From NCBI RefSeq assembly GCF_014701095.1, contig NZ_AP023439.1, forward strand, positions 1,476,001 through 1,540,000: a DNA stretch of 64,000 bases, in the 5' to 3' direction. A model generated the notes under the pieces. It worked only from the letters and a program-made list of their open reading frames with translations, had not been told where the DNA came from and searched no databases. The translations under genes and the position numbers were made by a program. The stretch is from Streptomyces tuirus (GTDB lineage: Bacteria; Actinomycetota; Actinomycetes; Streptomycetales; Streptomycetaceae). Shown here in pieces: positions 1 through 8,812 of this stretch. How positions within the stretch are numbered: the first letter of the stretch is position 1; each line of letters begins with the position of its first letter.

Positions 1-1197
1 TGGGGGAGGGTGGAGCTGGCCGACGAGCCGGTGCACGCCGAGAAGACCTGGATCTCGTCGTACGAGACCGACCCCTTCTCCGTGCCCGACGAGGAGAAGG
101 CCGGGCTGATCGCGGAGTGGAGCGCCCGGCTGCTGGCGGCCGACGGCGTCGACCACGTCGACTCCTCCCTGCTCACGGTCCACGAGAACAAGTTCTACGC
201 CGACACCGCGGGGACGGTGACCACCCAGCAGCGGGTGCGGCTGCACCCGGTGTTCAACGCCGTGTCGGTGGACGAGTCGAGCGGCGAGTTCGACTCCATG
301 CGCACCCTCGCGCCGCCGGTGGGACGCGGCTGGGAGTACCTGACGGGCACCGGCTGGGACTGGGCGGGCGAGCTGGAGCGGATCCCGGAGCTGCTCGCCG
401 AGAAGATGCGGGCGCCGAGCGTGGAGCCGGGCCTGTACGACCTGGTCGTCGACCCGTCCAACCTGTGGCTGACCATCCACGAGTCCATCGGGCACGCCAC
501 CGAGCTCGACCGGGCGCTCGGCTACGAGGCCGCGTACGCCGGCACCTCCTTCGCCACCTTCGACCAGCTCGGCAAGCTGCGCTACGGCTCGGAGCTGATG
601 AACGTCACCGGCGACCGCACCGCCGAGCACGGCCTGGCCACCATCGGCTACGACGACGAGGGCGTCCAGGGCCAGTCCTGGGACCTGGTCAAGGACGGCA
701 CGCTCGTCGGCTACCAGCTGGACCGGCGGATCGCGAAGCTGACCGGCTTCGAGCGGTCCAACGGCTGCGCCTACGCCGACTCCCCCGGGCACGTGCCGGT
801 GCAGCGCATGGCGAACGTGTCGTTGCGGCCGGACCCGGCCGGGATGTCGACCGAGGACCTGATCGGGGGCGTGGAGCGCGGCATCTATGTCGTCGGCGAC
901 CGGTCCTGGTCGATCGACATGCAGCGCTACAACTTCCAGTTCACCGGTCAGCGCTTCTACCGCATCGAGAACGGGCGGCTCGCCGGTCAGCTGCGCGATG
1001 TCGCCTACCAGGCGACGACCACCGACTTCTGGGGCTCGATGTCCGCGGTGGGCGGGCCGCAGACCTATGTGCTCGGCGGCGCCTTCAACTGCGGCAAGGC
1101 CCAGCCGGGGCAGGTCGCGGCCGTCTCGCACGGCTGCCCGTCGGCCCTGTTCAAGGGCGTCAACATTCTGAACACGACCCAGGAGGCCGGTCGATGA
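1..1197 (+). CDS. tldD: TldD/PmbA family metalloprotease, 5'-truncated by window edge
   Basis: Probable zinc metalloprotease of the TldD family, which in enterobacteria acts with a TldD/PmbA partner on peptides such as microcin precursors; its actinobacterial substrate is unknown. The signature HESIGH (HExxxH, nt 478-495) followed closely by E is visible, as expected for the catalytic TldD subunit. The frame is open to the left edge and the 398 visible residues fall short of the family's usual 450-510, so the true start lies outside the window; the GTG at 10 is just an internal codon. Its TGA overlaps the ATG of the next gene (ATGA), so the two are co-translated and probably form a heterodimer. 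Confidence 0.9.
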   Translation, partial: WGRVELADEPVHAEKTWISSYETDPFSVPDEEKAGLIAEWSARLLAADGVDHVDSSLLTVHENKFYADTAGTVTTQQRVRLHPVFNAVSVDESSGEFDSMRTLAPPVGRGWEYLTGTGWDWAGELERIPELLAEKMRAPSVEPGLYDLVVDPSNLWLTIHESIGHATELDRALGYEAAYAGTSFATFDQLGKLRYGSELMNVTGDRTAEHGLATIGYDDEGVQGQSWDLVKDGTLVGYQLDRRIAKLTGFERSNGCAYADSPGHVPVQRMANVSLRPDPAGMSTEDLIGGVERGIYVVGDRSWSIDMQRYNFQFTGQRFYRIENGRLAGQLRDVAYQATTTDFWGSMSAVGGPQTYVLGGAFNCGKAQPGQVAAVSHGCPSALFKGVNILNTTQEAGR

Positions 1198-2588
1198 GCG
1201 CGCGTTCCAGCAAGCCGCACGAGGTCGTCGAGCGGGCCCTCGAACTGTCCCGGGCCGACGGCTGTGTCGTCATCGCCGACGAGCAGTCCACCGCGAACCT
1301 GCGCTGGGCGGGCAACGCGCTGACCACGAACGGCGTCACCCGTGGGCGCACGCTCACCGTCGTCGCCACGGTCGACGGCAAGGAGGGCACGGCCTCGGGG
1401 GTCGTGTCGCGGTCCGCCGTGACCGCCGACGAGCTGGAGCCGCTGGTGCGGGCCGCCGAGGCCGCCGCGCGCGGCGCCGGGCCCGCCGAGGACGCGCAGC
1501 CGCTGGTCACGGGCGTGCCGCAGGCGCCGGAGTTCACGGAGGCGCCCGTCGAGACCTCCTCCGCCGTGTTCGCGGACTTCGCTCCCGCCCTCGGCGAGGC
1601 CTTCGCACGCGCGCGTGCGGGCGGCCGCGAGCTGTACGGCTTCGCCAACCACGAGCTGGTGTCCACGTACGTCGGCACGTCCACCGGGCTGCGGCTGCGG
1701 CACGACCAGCCGAACGGGACGCTGGAGCTGAACGCCAAGTCACCGGACCGGACCCGGTCCGCGTGGGCCGGGCGCTCCACCCGGGACTTCAAGGACGTCG
1801 ACCCGGCGGCCCTGGACGCGGAGCTGGCCGTGCGCCTGGGGTGGGCCGAGCGGCGGGTGGAGCTGCCCGCGGGGCGGTACGAGACGCTGCTGCCGCCGAC
1901 GGCCGTGGCGGACCTGCTGATCTACCTGATGTGGTCGGCGTCGGGCCGGGACGCGGTCGAGGGCCGCACGGTGTTCTCCAAGCCGGGCGGGGGCACGCGG
2001 GTCGGCGAGAAGCTGACCGACCTGCCGCTGACCCTGCGCAGCGACCCGAACGAGCCGGGCCTGGAGTCGGCGCCCTTCGTGATCGCGCACTCCTCCGGGG
2101 GCGACCAGTCGGTGTTCGACAACGGACTGCCGCTGGCGGCCACCGAGTGGATGCGCGAGGGCGAGCTGCGGCATCTGACGACCAGCAGGCACAGCGCGGC
2201 CCTGACCGGCCTGCCGGTGGCCCCGGGGATCGACAACATCATCCTGGACGGGGGTGAGGACCGCTCCCTGGAGGAGATGGTCGCGCGTACCGAGCGGGGG
2301 CTGCTGCTGACCTGCCTGTGGTACATCCGCGAGGTCGACCCGGCGTCGCTGCTGCTCACCGGTCTGACCCGGGACGGCGTCTACCTGGTCGAGAACGGCG
2401 AGGTGACGGGTGAGGTGAACAACTTCCGGTTCAACGAGTCGCCGGTCGGGGTGCTGGGCCGGGCCACGGAGGCGGGGCGGACCGAGAAGACGCTGCCGCG
2501 GGAATGGAGCGACTGGTTCACCAGGGCCGCGATGCCGGCCCTGCGGGTGCCCGACTTCAATATGAGCTCTGTCAGCCAGGGCGTATAA
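1194..2588 (+). CDS. TldD/PmbA family protein, second subunit
   Basis: A 464-residue member of the same peptidase-modulator family, lacking the HExxxH motif seen in its upstream neighbour and so corresponding to the TldE/PmbA-like partner. The ATG at 1194 overlaps the upstream stop by 4 bp, which fixes the start and suggests stoichiometric synthesis. The C-terminal half has the family's glycine-rich stretches (around [10 protein letters not shown] and [20 protein letters not shown]). Inference: the active protease is a heterodimer with the upstream subunit. The next gene, tyrS, begins 43 bp downstream with its own ribosome-binding site. Confidence 0.9.
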   Translation: MSARSSKPHEVVERALELSRADGCVVIADEQSTANLRWAGNALTTNGVTRGRTLTVVATVDGKEGTASGVVSRSAVTADELEPLVRAAEAAARGAGPAEDAQPLVTGVPQAPEFTEAPVETSSAVFADFAPALGEAFARARAGGRELYGFANHELVSTYVGTSTGLRLRHDQPNGTLELNAKSPDRTRSAWAGRSTRDFKDVDPAALDAELAVRLGWAERRVELPAGRYETLLPPTAVADLLIYLMWSASGRDAVEGRTVFSKPGGGTRVGEKLTDLPLTLRSDPNEPGLESAPFVIAHSSGGDQSVFDNGLPLAATEWMREGELRHLTTSRHSAALTGLPVAPGIDNIILDGGEDRSLEEMVARTERGLLLTCLWYIREVDPASLLLTGLTRDGVYLVENGEVTGEVNNFRFNESPVGVLGRATEAGRTEKTLPREWSDWFTRAAMPALRVPDFNMSSVSQGV

Positions 2589-2631
2589 CCTCGTACCTGA
2601 TTACGAGCCCACTCAAGGAGATACGAGAACC

Positions 2632-3900
2632 GTGACGGACATCGTCGACGAGCTGAAGTGGCGCGGGCTGTTCGCCCTGTCCACTGACGAGGACGCTTTG
2701 CGCAAGGCGCTCGCGGACGGTCCCGTCACGTTCTATTGCGGTTTCGACCCGACGGCGCCGTCGCTGCACGTGGGGCACCTGGTGCAGGTGCTCACCGTGC
2801 GCCGGCTCCAGCAGGCCGGTCACCGGCCGCTGGCGCTGGTCGGCGGTGCCACGGGCCTGATCGGCGACCCCCGCCCGACCGCGGAGCGCACGCTGAACGA
2901 CCCGGAGACGGTCACCGGCTGGGTCGCCAAGCTGCGCGCCCAGATCGAGCCGTTCCTGGACTTCGAGGGCGAGAACGCGGCCGTCATGGTCAACAACCTC
3001 GACTGGACGGAGAACCTCTCCGCGATCGAGTTCCTCCGTGACATCGGCAAGCACTTCCGCGTCAACAAGATGCTGACGAAGGACTCCGTGGCCCGGCGCC
3101 TGGAGTCCTCCGAGGGCATCAGCTACACGGAGTTCAGCTACCAGCTGCTGCAGGGCATGGACTTCCTCCAGCTGTACCGGCGCTACGGCTGCACGCTGCA
3201 GCAGGGCGGCAGCGACCAGTGGGGCAACCTCACGGCGGGCCTGGACCTGATCCACCGCCTGGAGCCGGACGCCACCGTGCACGCGCTGGCGACGCCGCTG
3301 ATGACGAAGGCGGACGGCACCAAGTTCGGCAAGACCGAGGGCGGCGCCGTCTGGCTGGATCCGGAGATGACGACGCCGTACGCGTTCTACCAGTTCTGGC
3401 TGAACGTGGACGACCGGGACGTCTCCCGCTACATGCGCATCCTGTCCTTCCGCTCCCGGGAGGAGCTGGAGGAGCTGGAGCGGCAGACCGAGGAGCGTCC
3501 GCAGGCCAGGGCCGCGCAGCGCGCGCTGGCCGAGGAGCTGACGACGCTGGTGCACGGCGCCGACCAGACGGCCGCCGTGATCGCCGCGTCCAAGGCCCTC
3601 TTCGGCCAGGGCGAGCTGGCGGAGCTGGACGAGCGGACGCTGGCCGCGGCCCTGTCGGAGGTGCCGCACATCCAGGTCGCCGAGCTCGGCCCGGCCGTGG
3701 ACCTCTTCGCCGAGGTCGGCCTGGTGGCCAGCAAGTCGGCCGCGCGGCGCACGGTCAAGGAGGGCGGCGCCTACGTGAACAACGTCAAGGTCGCCGGCGA
3801 GGACGCCGTCCCCGCCAAGGAGGACCTGCTGCACGGCCGCTGGCTGGTGCTGCGCCGGGGCAAGAAGAACCTGGCCGCGGTCGAGGTCACGGGCGGCTGA
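2632..3900 (+). CDS. tyrS: tyrosyl-tRNA synthetase
   Basis: Class I aminoacyl-tRNA synthetase of 422 residues that charges tRNA-Tyr in the cytoplasm. The HIGH-type motif is HVGH at residues 46-49 and the KMSKS-type loop is KFGKT at about 231-235. The [15 protein letters not shown] segment is the tyrosine-binding region, and a C-terminal S4-like RNA-binding domain occupies about residues 350-420. GTG start with AAGGAGA about 10 nt upstream. The 43-nt gap to the previous gene holds a small hairpin (about 2591-2608, arms CTCGTA/TACGAG) but is far too short for a T-box. A strong hairpin terminator follows. Confidence 0.98.
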   Translation: MTDIVDELKWRGLFALSTDEDALRKALADGPVTFYCGFDPTAPSLHVGHLVQVLTVRRLQQAGHRPLALVGGATGLIGDPRPTAERTLNDPETVTGWVAKLRAQIEPFLDFEGENAAVMVNNLDWTENLSAIEFLRDIGKHFRVNKMLTKDSVARRLESSEGISYTEFSYQLLQGMDFLQLYRRYGCTLQQGGSDQWGNLTAGLDLIHRLEPDATVHALATPLMTKADGTKFGKTEGGAVWLDPEMTTPYAFYQFWLNVDDRDVSRYMRILSFRSREELEELERQTEERPQARAAQRALAEELTTLVHGADQTAAVIAASKALFGQGELAELDERTLAAALSEVPHIQVAELGPAVDLFAEVGLVASKSAARRTVKEGGAYVNNVKVAGEDAVPAKEDLLHGRWLVLRRGKKNLAAVEVTGG

Positions 3901-3910
3901 GAGCACGAGG

Positions 3911-3945
3911 AAGGGGGCGGTCTCCGTTGTGGAGGCCGCCCCCTT
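3911..3945. terminator. hairpin terminator between convergent tyrS and the GlsB-like gene
   Basis: Arms of 15 nt, AAGGGGGCGGTCTCC and GGAGGCCGCCCCCTT, pair fully apart from one G.U wobble around the loop GTTGT. It starts 10 bp after the tyrS stop and ends 14 bp before the stop of the oppositely oriented gene, so it can serve both. Confidence 0.85.
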
Positions 3946-3959
3946 CGCCGTGCACCCCG

Positions 3960-4238
3960 TTACGCACTGCGTCTGCCTGTCCTGGCCGCCGCCCAGGCCC
4001 GGTCGCCCAGACCGACCAGGATGATCGCCATCACCAGCTGGAAGACGTGCCGCCACCAGTCGATCCCCGATGTGGCGTCGACGCCGGCCGCCCGGGCGAT
4101 GGCGTTGCCGGCGATGCCGCCGATCATGCCCAGGATCACGGTCAGCCACAGGGGAAGGTGTTGCTTGCCCGGAATGATCGCCTTGGCGATCAGGCCGAGT
4201 ACCAGTCCTACGATGATCGCCCACAACCAGCCCATCAC
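3960..4238 (-). CDS. GlsB/YeaQ/YmgE family membrane protein
   Basis: A 92-residue hydrophobic protein with two or three membrane segments, matching the transglycosylase-associated GlsB/YeaQ/YmgE family linked to general or envelope stress in other bacteria. Visible family features are the N-terminal glycine-rich helix (WAIIVGLVLGLIAKAIIPGK) and a second helix with GMIGGIAGN. The reading frame begins with two ATGs (4238 and 4235). Upstream on the minus strand is AGGAGGCAGTG, a near-ideal ribosome-binding site. It is convergent with tyrS and apparently monocistronic. No enzymatic activity is established for the family. Confidence 0.9.
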   Translation of the reverse strand: MMGWLWAIIVGLVLGLIAKAIIPGKQHLPLWLTVILGMIGGIAGNAIARAAGVDATSGIDWWRHVFQLVMAIILVGLGDRAWAAARTGRRSA

Positions 4239-4480
4239 TGCCTCCTCGTGCGGCTCGACGTGAGCACTACGGCCAGTCTCGGCCCGGGAACCGTACGCCG
4301 CATGCCGACGCGGGCCGTCGGGGGGACGACGCGGACCGTTCGGCCTGGTGGTGCGCCACCCGGTCTCGTAGCGGGCGCAGGCGCGGCGTACCGTGGGAAC
4401 TGTCCTGGTCGGGTTCCCCGGGCCGGCCGAGGACGGCTACGGGGCGGGGACAGTCCGATACGGGCGGATGGTGGAATGCG

Positions 4481-4876
4481 ATGCGGAAGCGGCATGGCGG
4501 CGGCAACGTCCAGGTATTCCGGATCACCGGCGCCCGGACGGGACTCCAGGAGGACGTACGCGGGCGGCAGCGCCGGTACGTGATCTCGATGACGGTCCGC
4601 ACGATCTCCGTGATCCTCGCGGCCACGTTGTGGAACGTCGAACGGCACGTCGCCATCGTGGCGTTGGTGCTCGGGCTGGTGCTGCCGTACATCGCGGTGG
4701 TGATCGCGAACGCGGGGCGCGAGAACGCGCCGTCTCTGCCGTCGACGTACGTCGTGTCGCAGCCGCGTCCGATGATCCCGCCGTCGGGTTCCGGTGACGG
4801 GCCGGCGGATTCCGTCCCGGAAGAGGCCGCGTCCGGGCCGGTGCCGGGTGCGGGGAGCGAATCGCACGAGCGGTAG
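4481..4876 (+). CDS. DUF3099 domain-containing membrane protein
   Basis: A 131-residue actinobacterial protein of unknown function. A basic N-terminus with ITGARTGLQEDVRGRQRRY is followed by two closely spaced membrane helices (about residues 36-80) and a low-complexity Pro/Ser/Gly/Glu tail predicted to be disordered and cytosolic. This layout is that of DUF3099 proteins common in Streptomyces. The start is the ATG at 4481, after GGATGGTGGAATGCG, a moderate ribosome-binding site. It stands alone between two short intergenic regions. Confidence 0.85.
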   Translation: MRKRHGGGNVQVFRITGARTGLQEDVRGRQRRYVISMTVRTISVILAATLWNVERHVAIVALVLGLVLPYIAVVIANAGRENAPSLPSTYVVSQPRPMIPPSGSGDGPADSVPEEAASGPVPGAGSESHER

Positions 4877-5005
4877 GGGCGCCCGCGGGGAGATCACGAG
4901 GTCTCGCGAAGGGAAGCCGTCTTCCCGCCAAGCTCATGAAAAGCTCAGATCAATCATGTTGTTCCAGTGCCGGGCTCGGGGTTACCCGTGACATACTTCG
5001 TACGC

Positions 5006-5078
5006 GCTCCGCATCCCCCGTCGGAGCGACGGACCGACGCCGGGCAGCTCCCCCCGTGGCTGCTCGGCGTCGCCTTTT
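5006..5078 (+). promoter_or_regulatory. tandem hairpins with a U-tract: intrinsic terminator, attenuator or sRNA 3' end
   Basis: Two adjacent hairpins. The first has arms GCTCCG (5006-5011) and CGGAGC (5022-5027). The second has 14-nt arms CGACGCCGGGCAGC (5035-5048) and GCTGCTCGGCGTCG (5059-5072), pairing fully with one G.U, followed by CCTTTT. It lies about 160 nt after the DUF3099 stop and only 34 nt before the GTG of the 71-residue gene at 5113. It could terminate the DUF3099 transcript, end a small RNA, or attenuate the downstream gene; the sequence alone does not decide. Confidence 0.6.
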
Positions 5079-5112
5079 GTGCCGTGATGATGTGCAGTGG
5101 TGAGACGAAGCC

Positions 5113-5328
5113 GTGAGTGACGAGACGCCCATCTGTTCCGCGAAGGGCTGCCGCGCCGATGCCGTGTGGGTGCTGGCGTGGAACAACCCGAAGATCCATA
5201 CGCCGGAGCGGCGCAAGACGTGGCTGGCCTGTGAGGAGCATCGCGAGCATCTGTCGCAGTTCCTCGGGGTGCGGGGGTTCCTGAAGGACGTGGTCCTTCT
5301 GAAGGAATGGGAAGCGCGGGACGTGTGA
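5113..5328 (+). CDS. conserved small Cys/His protein of unknown function
   Basis: A 71-residue protein. Homologues in Streptomyces are, from memory, sometimes labelled acetone carboxylase, a name the sequence does not support. It carries CSAKGC near the N-terminus, a conserved-looking WVLAWNNPKIHTPERRKTW and then CEEH, so C8, C13, the later Cys and adjacent His could bind zinc. GTG start at 5113, preceded by GTGAGACGAA, a weak ribosome-binding site. Separated from the convergent moaA by a dispersed repeat. Confidence 0.75.
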   Translation: MSDETPICSAKGCRADAVWVLAWNNPKIHTPERRKTWLACEEHREHLSQFLGVRGFLKDVVLLKEWEARDV

Positions 5329-5342
5329 CACTTCCGGGTGCG

Positions 5343-5402
5343 TCGTGGCTTGTCGCGCTCACGCGGCGGAGCCGCACATGGTTGCAGCCCCGCGCCCCTG
5401 AC
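5343..5402 (+). repeat. dispersed Streptomyces intergenic repeat, copy A
   Basis: About 60 bp containing TCGCGCTCACGCGGCGGAGC and ending CCCCGCGCCCCTGAC. It matches, in opposite orientation and with about 10 differences, the sequence at 61083-61148. The core GCGGCGGAGCCGC folds into a small hairpin. It sits between the convergent ends of the 71-residue gene and moaA. Confidence 0.75.
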
Positions 5403-5418
5403 GCGCCCCTGAGTGTCT

Positions 5419-6408
5419 CTACCCACCGATCGCCGACATGGGCCTGGTCGGCTGCACGAATGTCGGGTCGTCCAGGCCCGCTCCCGCCTTCTTACCCCAC
5501 ATCGCCAGACGCCAGATGCGGGCGATCTCCTCGTCCGCGGCGCCCGAGCGCAGCGCGGCGCGCAGGTCGGTCTCCTCCTGGGCGAACAGGCAGGTGCGGA
5601 CCTGGCCGTCGGCCGTGAGGCGGGTGCGGTCGCAGGCCGCGCAGAAGGGGCGGGTGACGGAGGCGATGACGCCGACGACATGCGGGCCGCCGTCGACGAG
5701 CCAGCGCTCCGCCGGTGCCGAGCCGCGCTTCTCCTCGCCCTCGGCGGTCAGTTCGAAGCGGGTGCGCAGGGAGGCGAGGATGTCCCCGGCCGTGATCATG
5801 CCGTCGCGCTTCCAGCCGTGCTGGGCGTCCAGGGGCATCTGCTCGATGAAGCGCAGCTCGTAGTCGTGCTCCACGGCCCAGGCGAGGAGGTCGGGGGCCT
5901 CGTCGTCGTTGAGCCCCGGCATCAGGACGGAGTTGACCTTGACCGGGGTCAGGCCCACGTCGCGGGCGGCGTGCAGGCCCTCGAGGACGTCCTTGTGGCG
6001 GTCGCGGCGGGTGAGGGTCTTGAAGACGTCAGGGCGGAGCGTGTCCAGGGAGACGTTGACCCGGTCCAGGCCCGCCTCCTTGAGGGCCGCGGCCGTGCGC
6101 TTGAGGCCGATGCCGTTGGTCGTCAGCGACATCTGGGGGCGGGGGGCCAGCGCCGCCACGCGCTCGACGATGCCGACCAGGCCCGGGCGCAGCAGCGGCT
6201 CGCCGCCGGTGAAGCGGACCTCCTCGATGCCGAGGGACGTGACCGCGATGTCGATCAGGCGGACGATCTCGTCGTCGTTGAGCAGATCCGGCTTGGCCAG
6301 CCACTGCAGGCCCTCCTCGGGCATGCAGTACGTACAGCGCAGGTTGCACCGGTCGGTCAGTGAGACCCTCAGGTCGGTGGCCACCCGGCCGTAGGTGTCG
6401 ATGAGCAC
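5419..6408 (-). CDS. moaA: GTP 3',8-cyclase MoaA
   Basis: Radical-SAM enzyme of 329 residues catalysing the first step of molybdenum-cofactor synthesis, GTP to 3',8-cyclo-7,8-dihydro-GTP. The N-terminal cluster motif is CNLRCTYC (CxxxCxxC), the C-terminal second [4Fe-4S] site is CAACDRTRLTADGQVRTC, and the protein ends in the Gly-Gly dipeptide needed for activity in the family. ATG at 6408. No other moa genes are adjacent, so MoaC and the rest must be elsewhere. Convergent with the small gene at 5113. Confidence 0.97.
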   Translation of the reverse strand: MLIDTYGRVATDLRVSLTDRCNLRCTYCMPEEGLQWLAKPDLLNDDEIVRLIDIAVTSLGIEEVRFTGGEPLLRPGLVGIVERVAALAPRPQMSLTTNGIGLKRTAAALKEAGLDRVNVSLDTLRPDVFKTLTRRDRHKDVLEGLHAARDVGLTPVKVNSVLMPGLNDDEAPDLLAWAVEHDYELRFIEQMPLDAQHGWKRDGMITAGDILASLRTRFELTAEGEEKRGSAPAERWLVDGGPHVVGVIASVTRPFCAACDRTRLTADGQVRTCLFAQEETDLRAALRSGAADEEIARIWRLAMWGKKAGAGLDDPTFVQPTRPMSAIGG

Positions 6409-6518
6409 GTGGGCCCCCTCCCTCGTCGCGGATCACGCGTGCGGCACTGCTTCTCCGCCATGTGCGAGCCTACGTGACCCCACCGACAACACCACAGACC
6501 CGATCCCACGACGTGGAA

Positions 6519-6564
6519 CGCGGCCGGGCCGCAGGGACCTGGAGGTTCCTACGACACGGCCGCG
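6519..6564 (-). terminator. probable hairpin terminator of the symporter operon
   Basis: Outer arms CGCGGCCG (6519-6526) and CGGCCGCG (6557-6564) pair perfectly and enclose a second stem GGGACC/GGTTCC. It begins 16 bp downstream of the symporter stop on the minus strand. There is no U-tract, which is usual for streptomycete terminators. Confidence 0.6.
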
Positions 6565-6579
6565 CGGGAGGGATCGTGC

Positions 6580-8205
6580 TCAGTGGGCTCCGGTGCCGGT
6601 CAGGGACCGGACCTCCAGCTCCGCGTACTTCTTGGCGTCCGGCTCCTCCTTGGACAGGATCGTGCCGAGCCAGCCCATCAGGAAGCCGAAGGGGATGGAG
6701 ATGATGCCCGGGTTCTTCAGCGGGAACCAGGCGAAGTCGACCTCGGGGAACATCGCCTTGGGGTCGCCGGAGACGACGGGCGAGAACAGCACCAGGCCGA
6801 CGGCGACGATCAGACCGCCGTAGATCGACCACAGCGCGCCCTGGGTGGTGAAGCGCTTCCAGAACAGGCTGTAGAGGATCGTCGGGAGGTTGGCGGAGGC
6901 GGCGACCGCGAAGGCGAGGGCGACCAGGCCGGCCACGTTCAGGTCGCGGGCGAGGGCGCCGAGGCCGATGGAGACGACGCCGATGAACAGCGTCGCCCAG
7001 CGGGCCGCGCGGACCTCCTCGGCGCCGGAGGCCTTCCCCTTGCGGATGACGTTGGCGTAGATGTCGTGCGCGAAGGACGACGACGAGGCGAGGGTGAGGC
7101 CGGCGACGACGGCGAGGATCGTCGCGAAGGCCACCGCCGAGATCGTGGCGAGCAGGATCGCGCCCCAGGTCGAGTCGACACCGCCCAGATGCAGGGCGAG
7201 CAGGGGCGCGGCCGTGTTCCCGGACGGGTTGGACGCGATGATCTCGTCCTGGGAGATCAGTGCGGCGGCGCCGAAGCCGAGGGCGATGGTCATCAGGTAG
7301 AAGCCGCCGATGATGCCGATGGCCCAGTTCACGGACTTACGGGCGGCCTTGGCGTCGGGCACCGTGTAGAAGCGGATGAGGATGTGCGGCAGGCCGGCGG
7401 TGCCGAGGACCAGGGCGATGCCGAGGGAGATGAAGTCCAGCTTGGAGGTGCCGGTCGCGCCGTACTGCAGGCCGGGCTCGAGGAAGGCGGCGCCCTTGCC
7501 GCTGTTCTCGGCGGCCTGGCCGAGCAGGTCGGAGATGTTGAAGTTGAACTTCAGCAGCACCAGGAAGGTGATCAGGATGGTGCCGCCGATGAGCAGCACG
7601 GCCTTGACCATCTGCACCCAGGTGGTGCCCTTCATGCCGCCGATGGAGACGTAGACGATCATCAGGACGCCGACGAGGGCGACGATGAGGATCTTGCCGG
7701 CGTCGGAGGTGATGCCGAGCAGCAGCGAGACGAGGACGCCCGCGCCGGCCATCTGGGCCAGCAGGTAGAAGATCGACACCACGATGGTGGAGGTGCCGGC
7801 GGCGGTGCGGACCGGGCGCTGGCGCATGCGGTACGCGAGGACGTCGCCCATGGTGTAGCGGCCGGAGTTCCTCAGCGGCTCGGCCACCAGGAGCAGGGCG
7901 ACCAGCCAGGCGACCAGGAAGCCGATGGAGTAGAGGAAGCCGTCGTAGCCGAAGATGGCGATGGCGCCCGCGATGCCGAGGAACGAGGCGGCGGACATGT
8001 AGTCGCCGGAGACGGCGAGACCGTTCTGGAAGGCGCTGAACTGGCGGCCGCCGGCGTAGAAGTCGGCGGCGTCCTTGGTCTGGCGGCCCGCCCAGATGGT
8101 GATGCCCAGGGTCGCGAGGACGAACAGCGCGAACAGGGTGATGATCAGCGGGCGGTGCTCGCTGGCCTCGTTCGCGGCGAGGAAGGTGTGCTGTACGGGG
8201 CTCAT
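6580..8205 (-). CDS. cation/acetate-type sodium:solute symporter
   Basis: A 541-residue integral membrane protein of the sodium:solute symporter family, closest in look to acetate permease ActP and to MctP-type monocarboxylate transporters. About 13 hydrophobic segments are visible, with AVSGDYMSAASFLGIAGA as the conserved N-terminal SSS motif. The start is set at the ATG at 8205, which overlaps the stop of the upstream DUF485 gene (ATGA); a longer upstream frame has no support. Substrate (acetate or another short monocarboxylate) is inferred from family and from the DUF485 partner. Confidence 0.92.
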   Translation of the reverse strand: MSPVQHTFLAANEASEHRPLIITLFALFVLATLGITIWAGRQTKDAADFYAGGRQFSAFQNGLAVSGDYMSAASFLGIAGAIAIFGYDGFLYSIGFLVAWLVALLLVAEPLRNSGRYTMGDVLAYRMRQRPVRTAAGTSTIVVSIFYLLAQMAGAGVLVSLLLGITSDAGKILIVALVGVLMIVYVSIGGMKGTTWVQMVKAVLLIGGTILITFLVLLKFNFNISDLLGQAAENSGKGAAFLEPGLQYGATGTSKLDFISLGIALVLGTAGLPHILIRFYTVPDAKAARKSVNWAIGIIGGFYLMTIALGFGAAALISQDEIIASNPSGNTAAPLLALHLGGVDSTWGAILLATISAVAFATILAVVAGLTLASSSSFAHDIYANVIRKGKASGAEEVRAARWATLFIGVVSIGLGALARDLNVAGLVALAFAVAASANLPTILYSLFWKRFTTQGALWSIYGGLIVAVGLVLFSPVVSGDPKAMFPEVDFAWFPLKNPGIISIPFGFLMGWLGTILSKEEPDAKKYAELEVRSLTGTGAH

Positions 8206-8558
8206 GCGCCGCTCTCCATCCGGGTCTTGATGGCCTCGGCCTTGGGGTCGAGCTTCGCGGCGGCGTGCCGTGAGTACCACCAGGCGATGAGGAACGTGGT
8301 GATGAACTGGGCGACGCCGAGGACGAAGGCGACGTTGATGTTGCCGAAGAGCTTCGTGCCCATGAAGCCGCCCGCGTAGTTCGAGAGCAGGACGTACAGC
8401 AGGTACCAGGCGATGAAGCCGACGGTCAGCGGGAAGGCGAAGGAGCGGTAGGAGCGGCGCAGTTCACCGAACTCCGCGCTCTCCTGCACCTCGGTGAACT
8501 CCTCGGGTGAGGGGAGTGTGCGTTGTTCTTTCGAGGGGGGCGGTGCGTCGGCGGCCAC
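8202..8558 (-). CDS. DUF485 membrane protein, symporter partner
   Basis: A 118-residue protein with a polar N-terminus (PSPEEFTEVQESAEFGELRR) and two membrane helices, the layout of DUF485/YjcH proteins that are encoded with ActP-type symporters. The GTG at 8558 follows GAGGAG by 5 nt and is the best start; upstream in-frame codons lack a ribosome-binding site. The 4-bp overlap with the symporter indicates coupling. Role is unknown but the association suggests an accessory subunit. Its promoter should lie in the 254-bp region shared with the divergent protease gene. Confidence 0.9.
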   Translation of the reverse strand: MAADAPPPSKEQRTLPSPEEFTEVQESAEFGELRRSYRSFAFPLTVGFIAWYLLYVLLSNYAGGFMGTKLFGNINVAFVLGVAQFITTFLIAWWYSRHAAAKLDPKAEAIKTRMESGA

Positions 8559-8812
8559 GGAGTCTCCTCGCAGGGACGGAAGCGGTTGTGAACGGGGGCG
8601 GAGGCGAGTGTCCTCGCGCTCCTTGTTCAACGTCACGGCGGCACGCGAGAACCGGTTCAAACGCCCGGCGTTCTTTCCGAAGTCGTTTCGACAAAGCGTT
8701 GCTGGCCAGCGAGAGGCCGGGATAGCTTCGCCCTGCACCACCACGTCATGTACCTGCCCGAGCACCACCTGTGCCTCGGGCCGGTTTCGTTTCCGGAGGA
8801 TGTGGAGACCCC

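Noticed and set aside
2589..2631. Possible T-box leader ahead of tyrS
   Set aside because: The gap is just 43 nt with a 6-bp hairpin; no specifier loop or T-box sequence can fit.
4267..4692. Minus-strand 141-codon frame over the DUF3099 gene
   Set aside because: Ser/Arg/Thr-rich shadow of the DUF3099 frame with no SD or motif.
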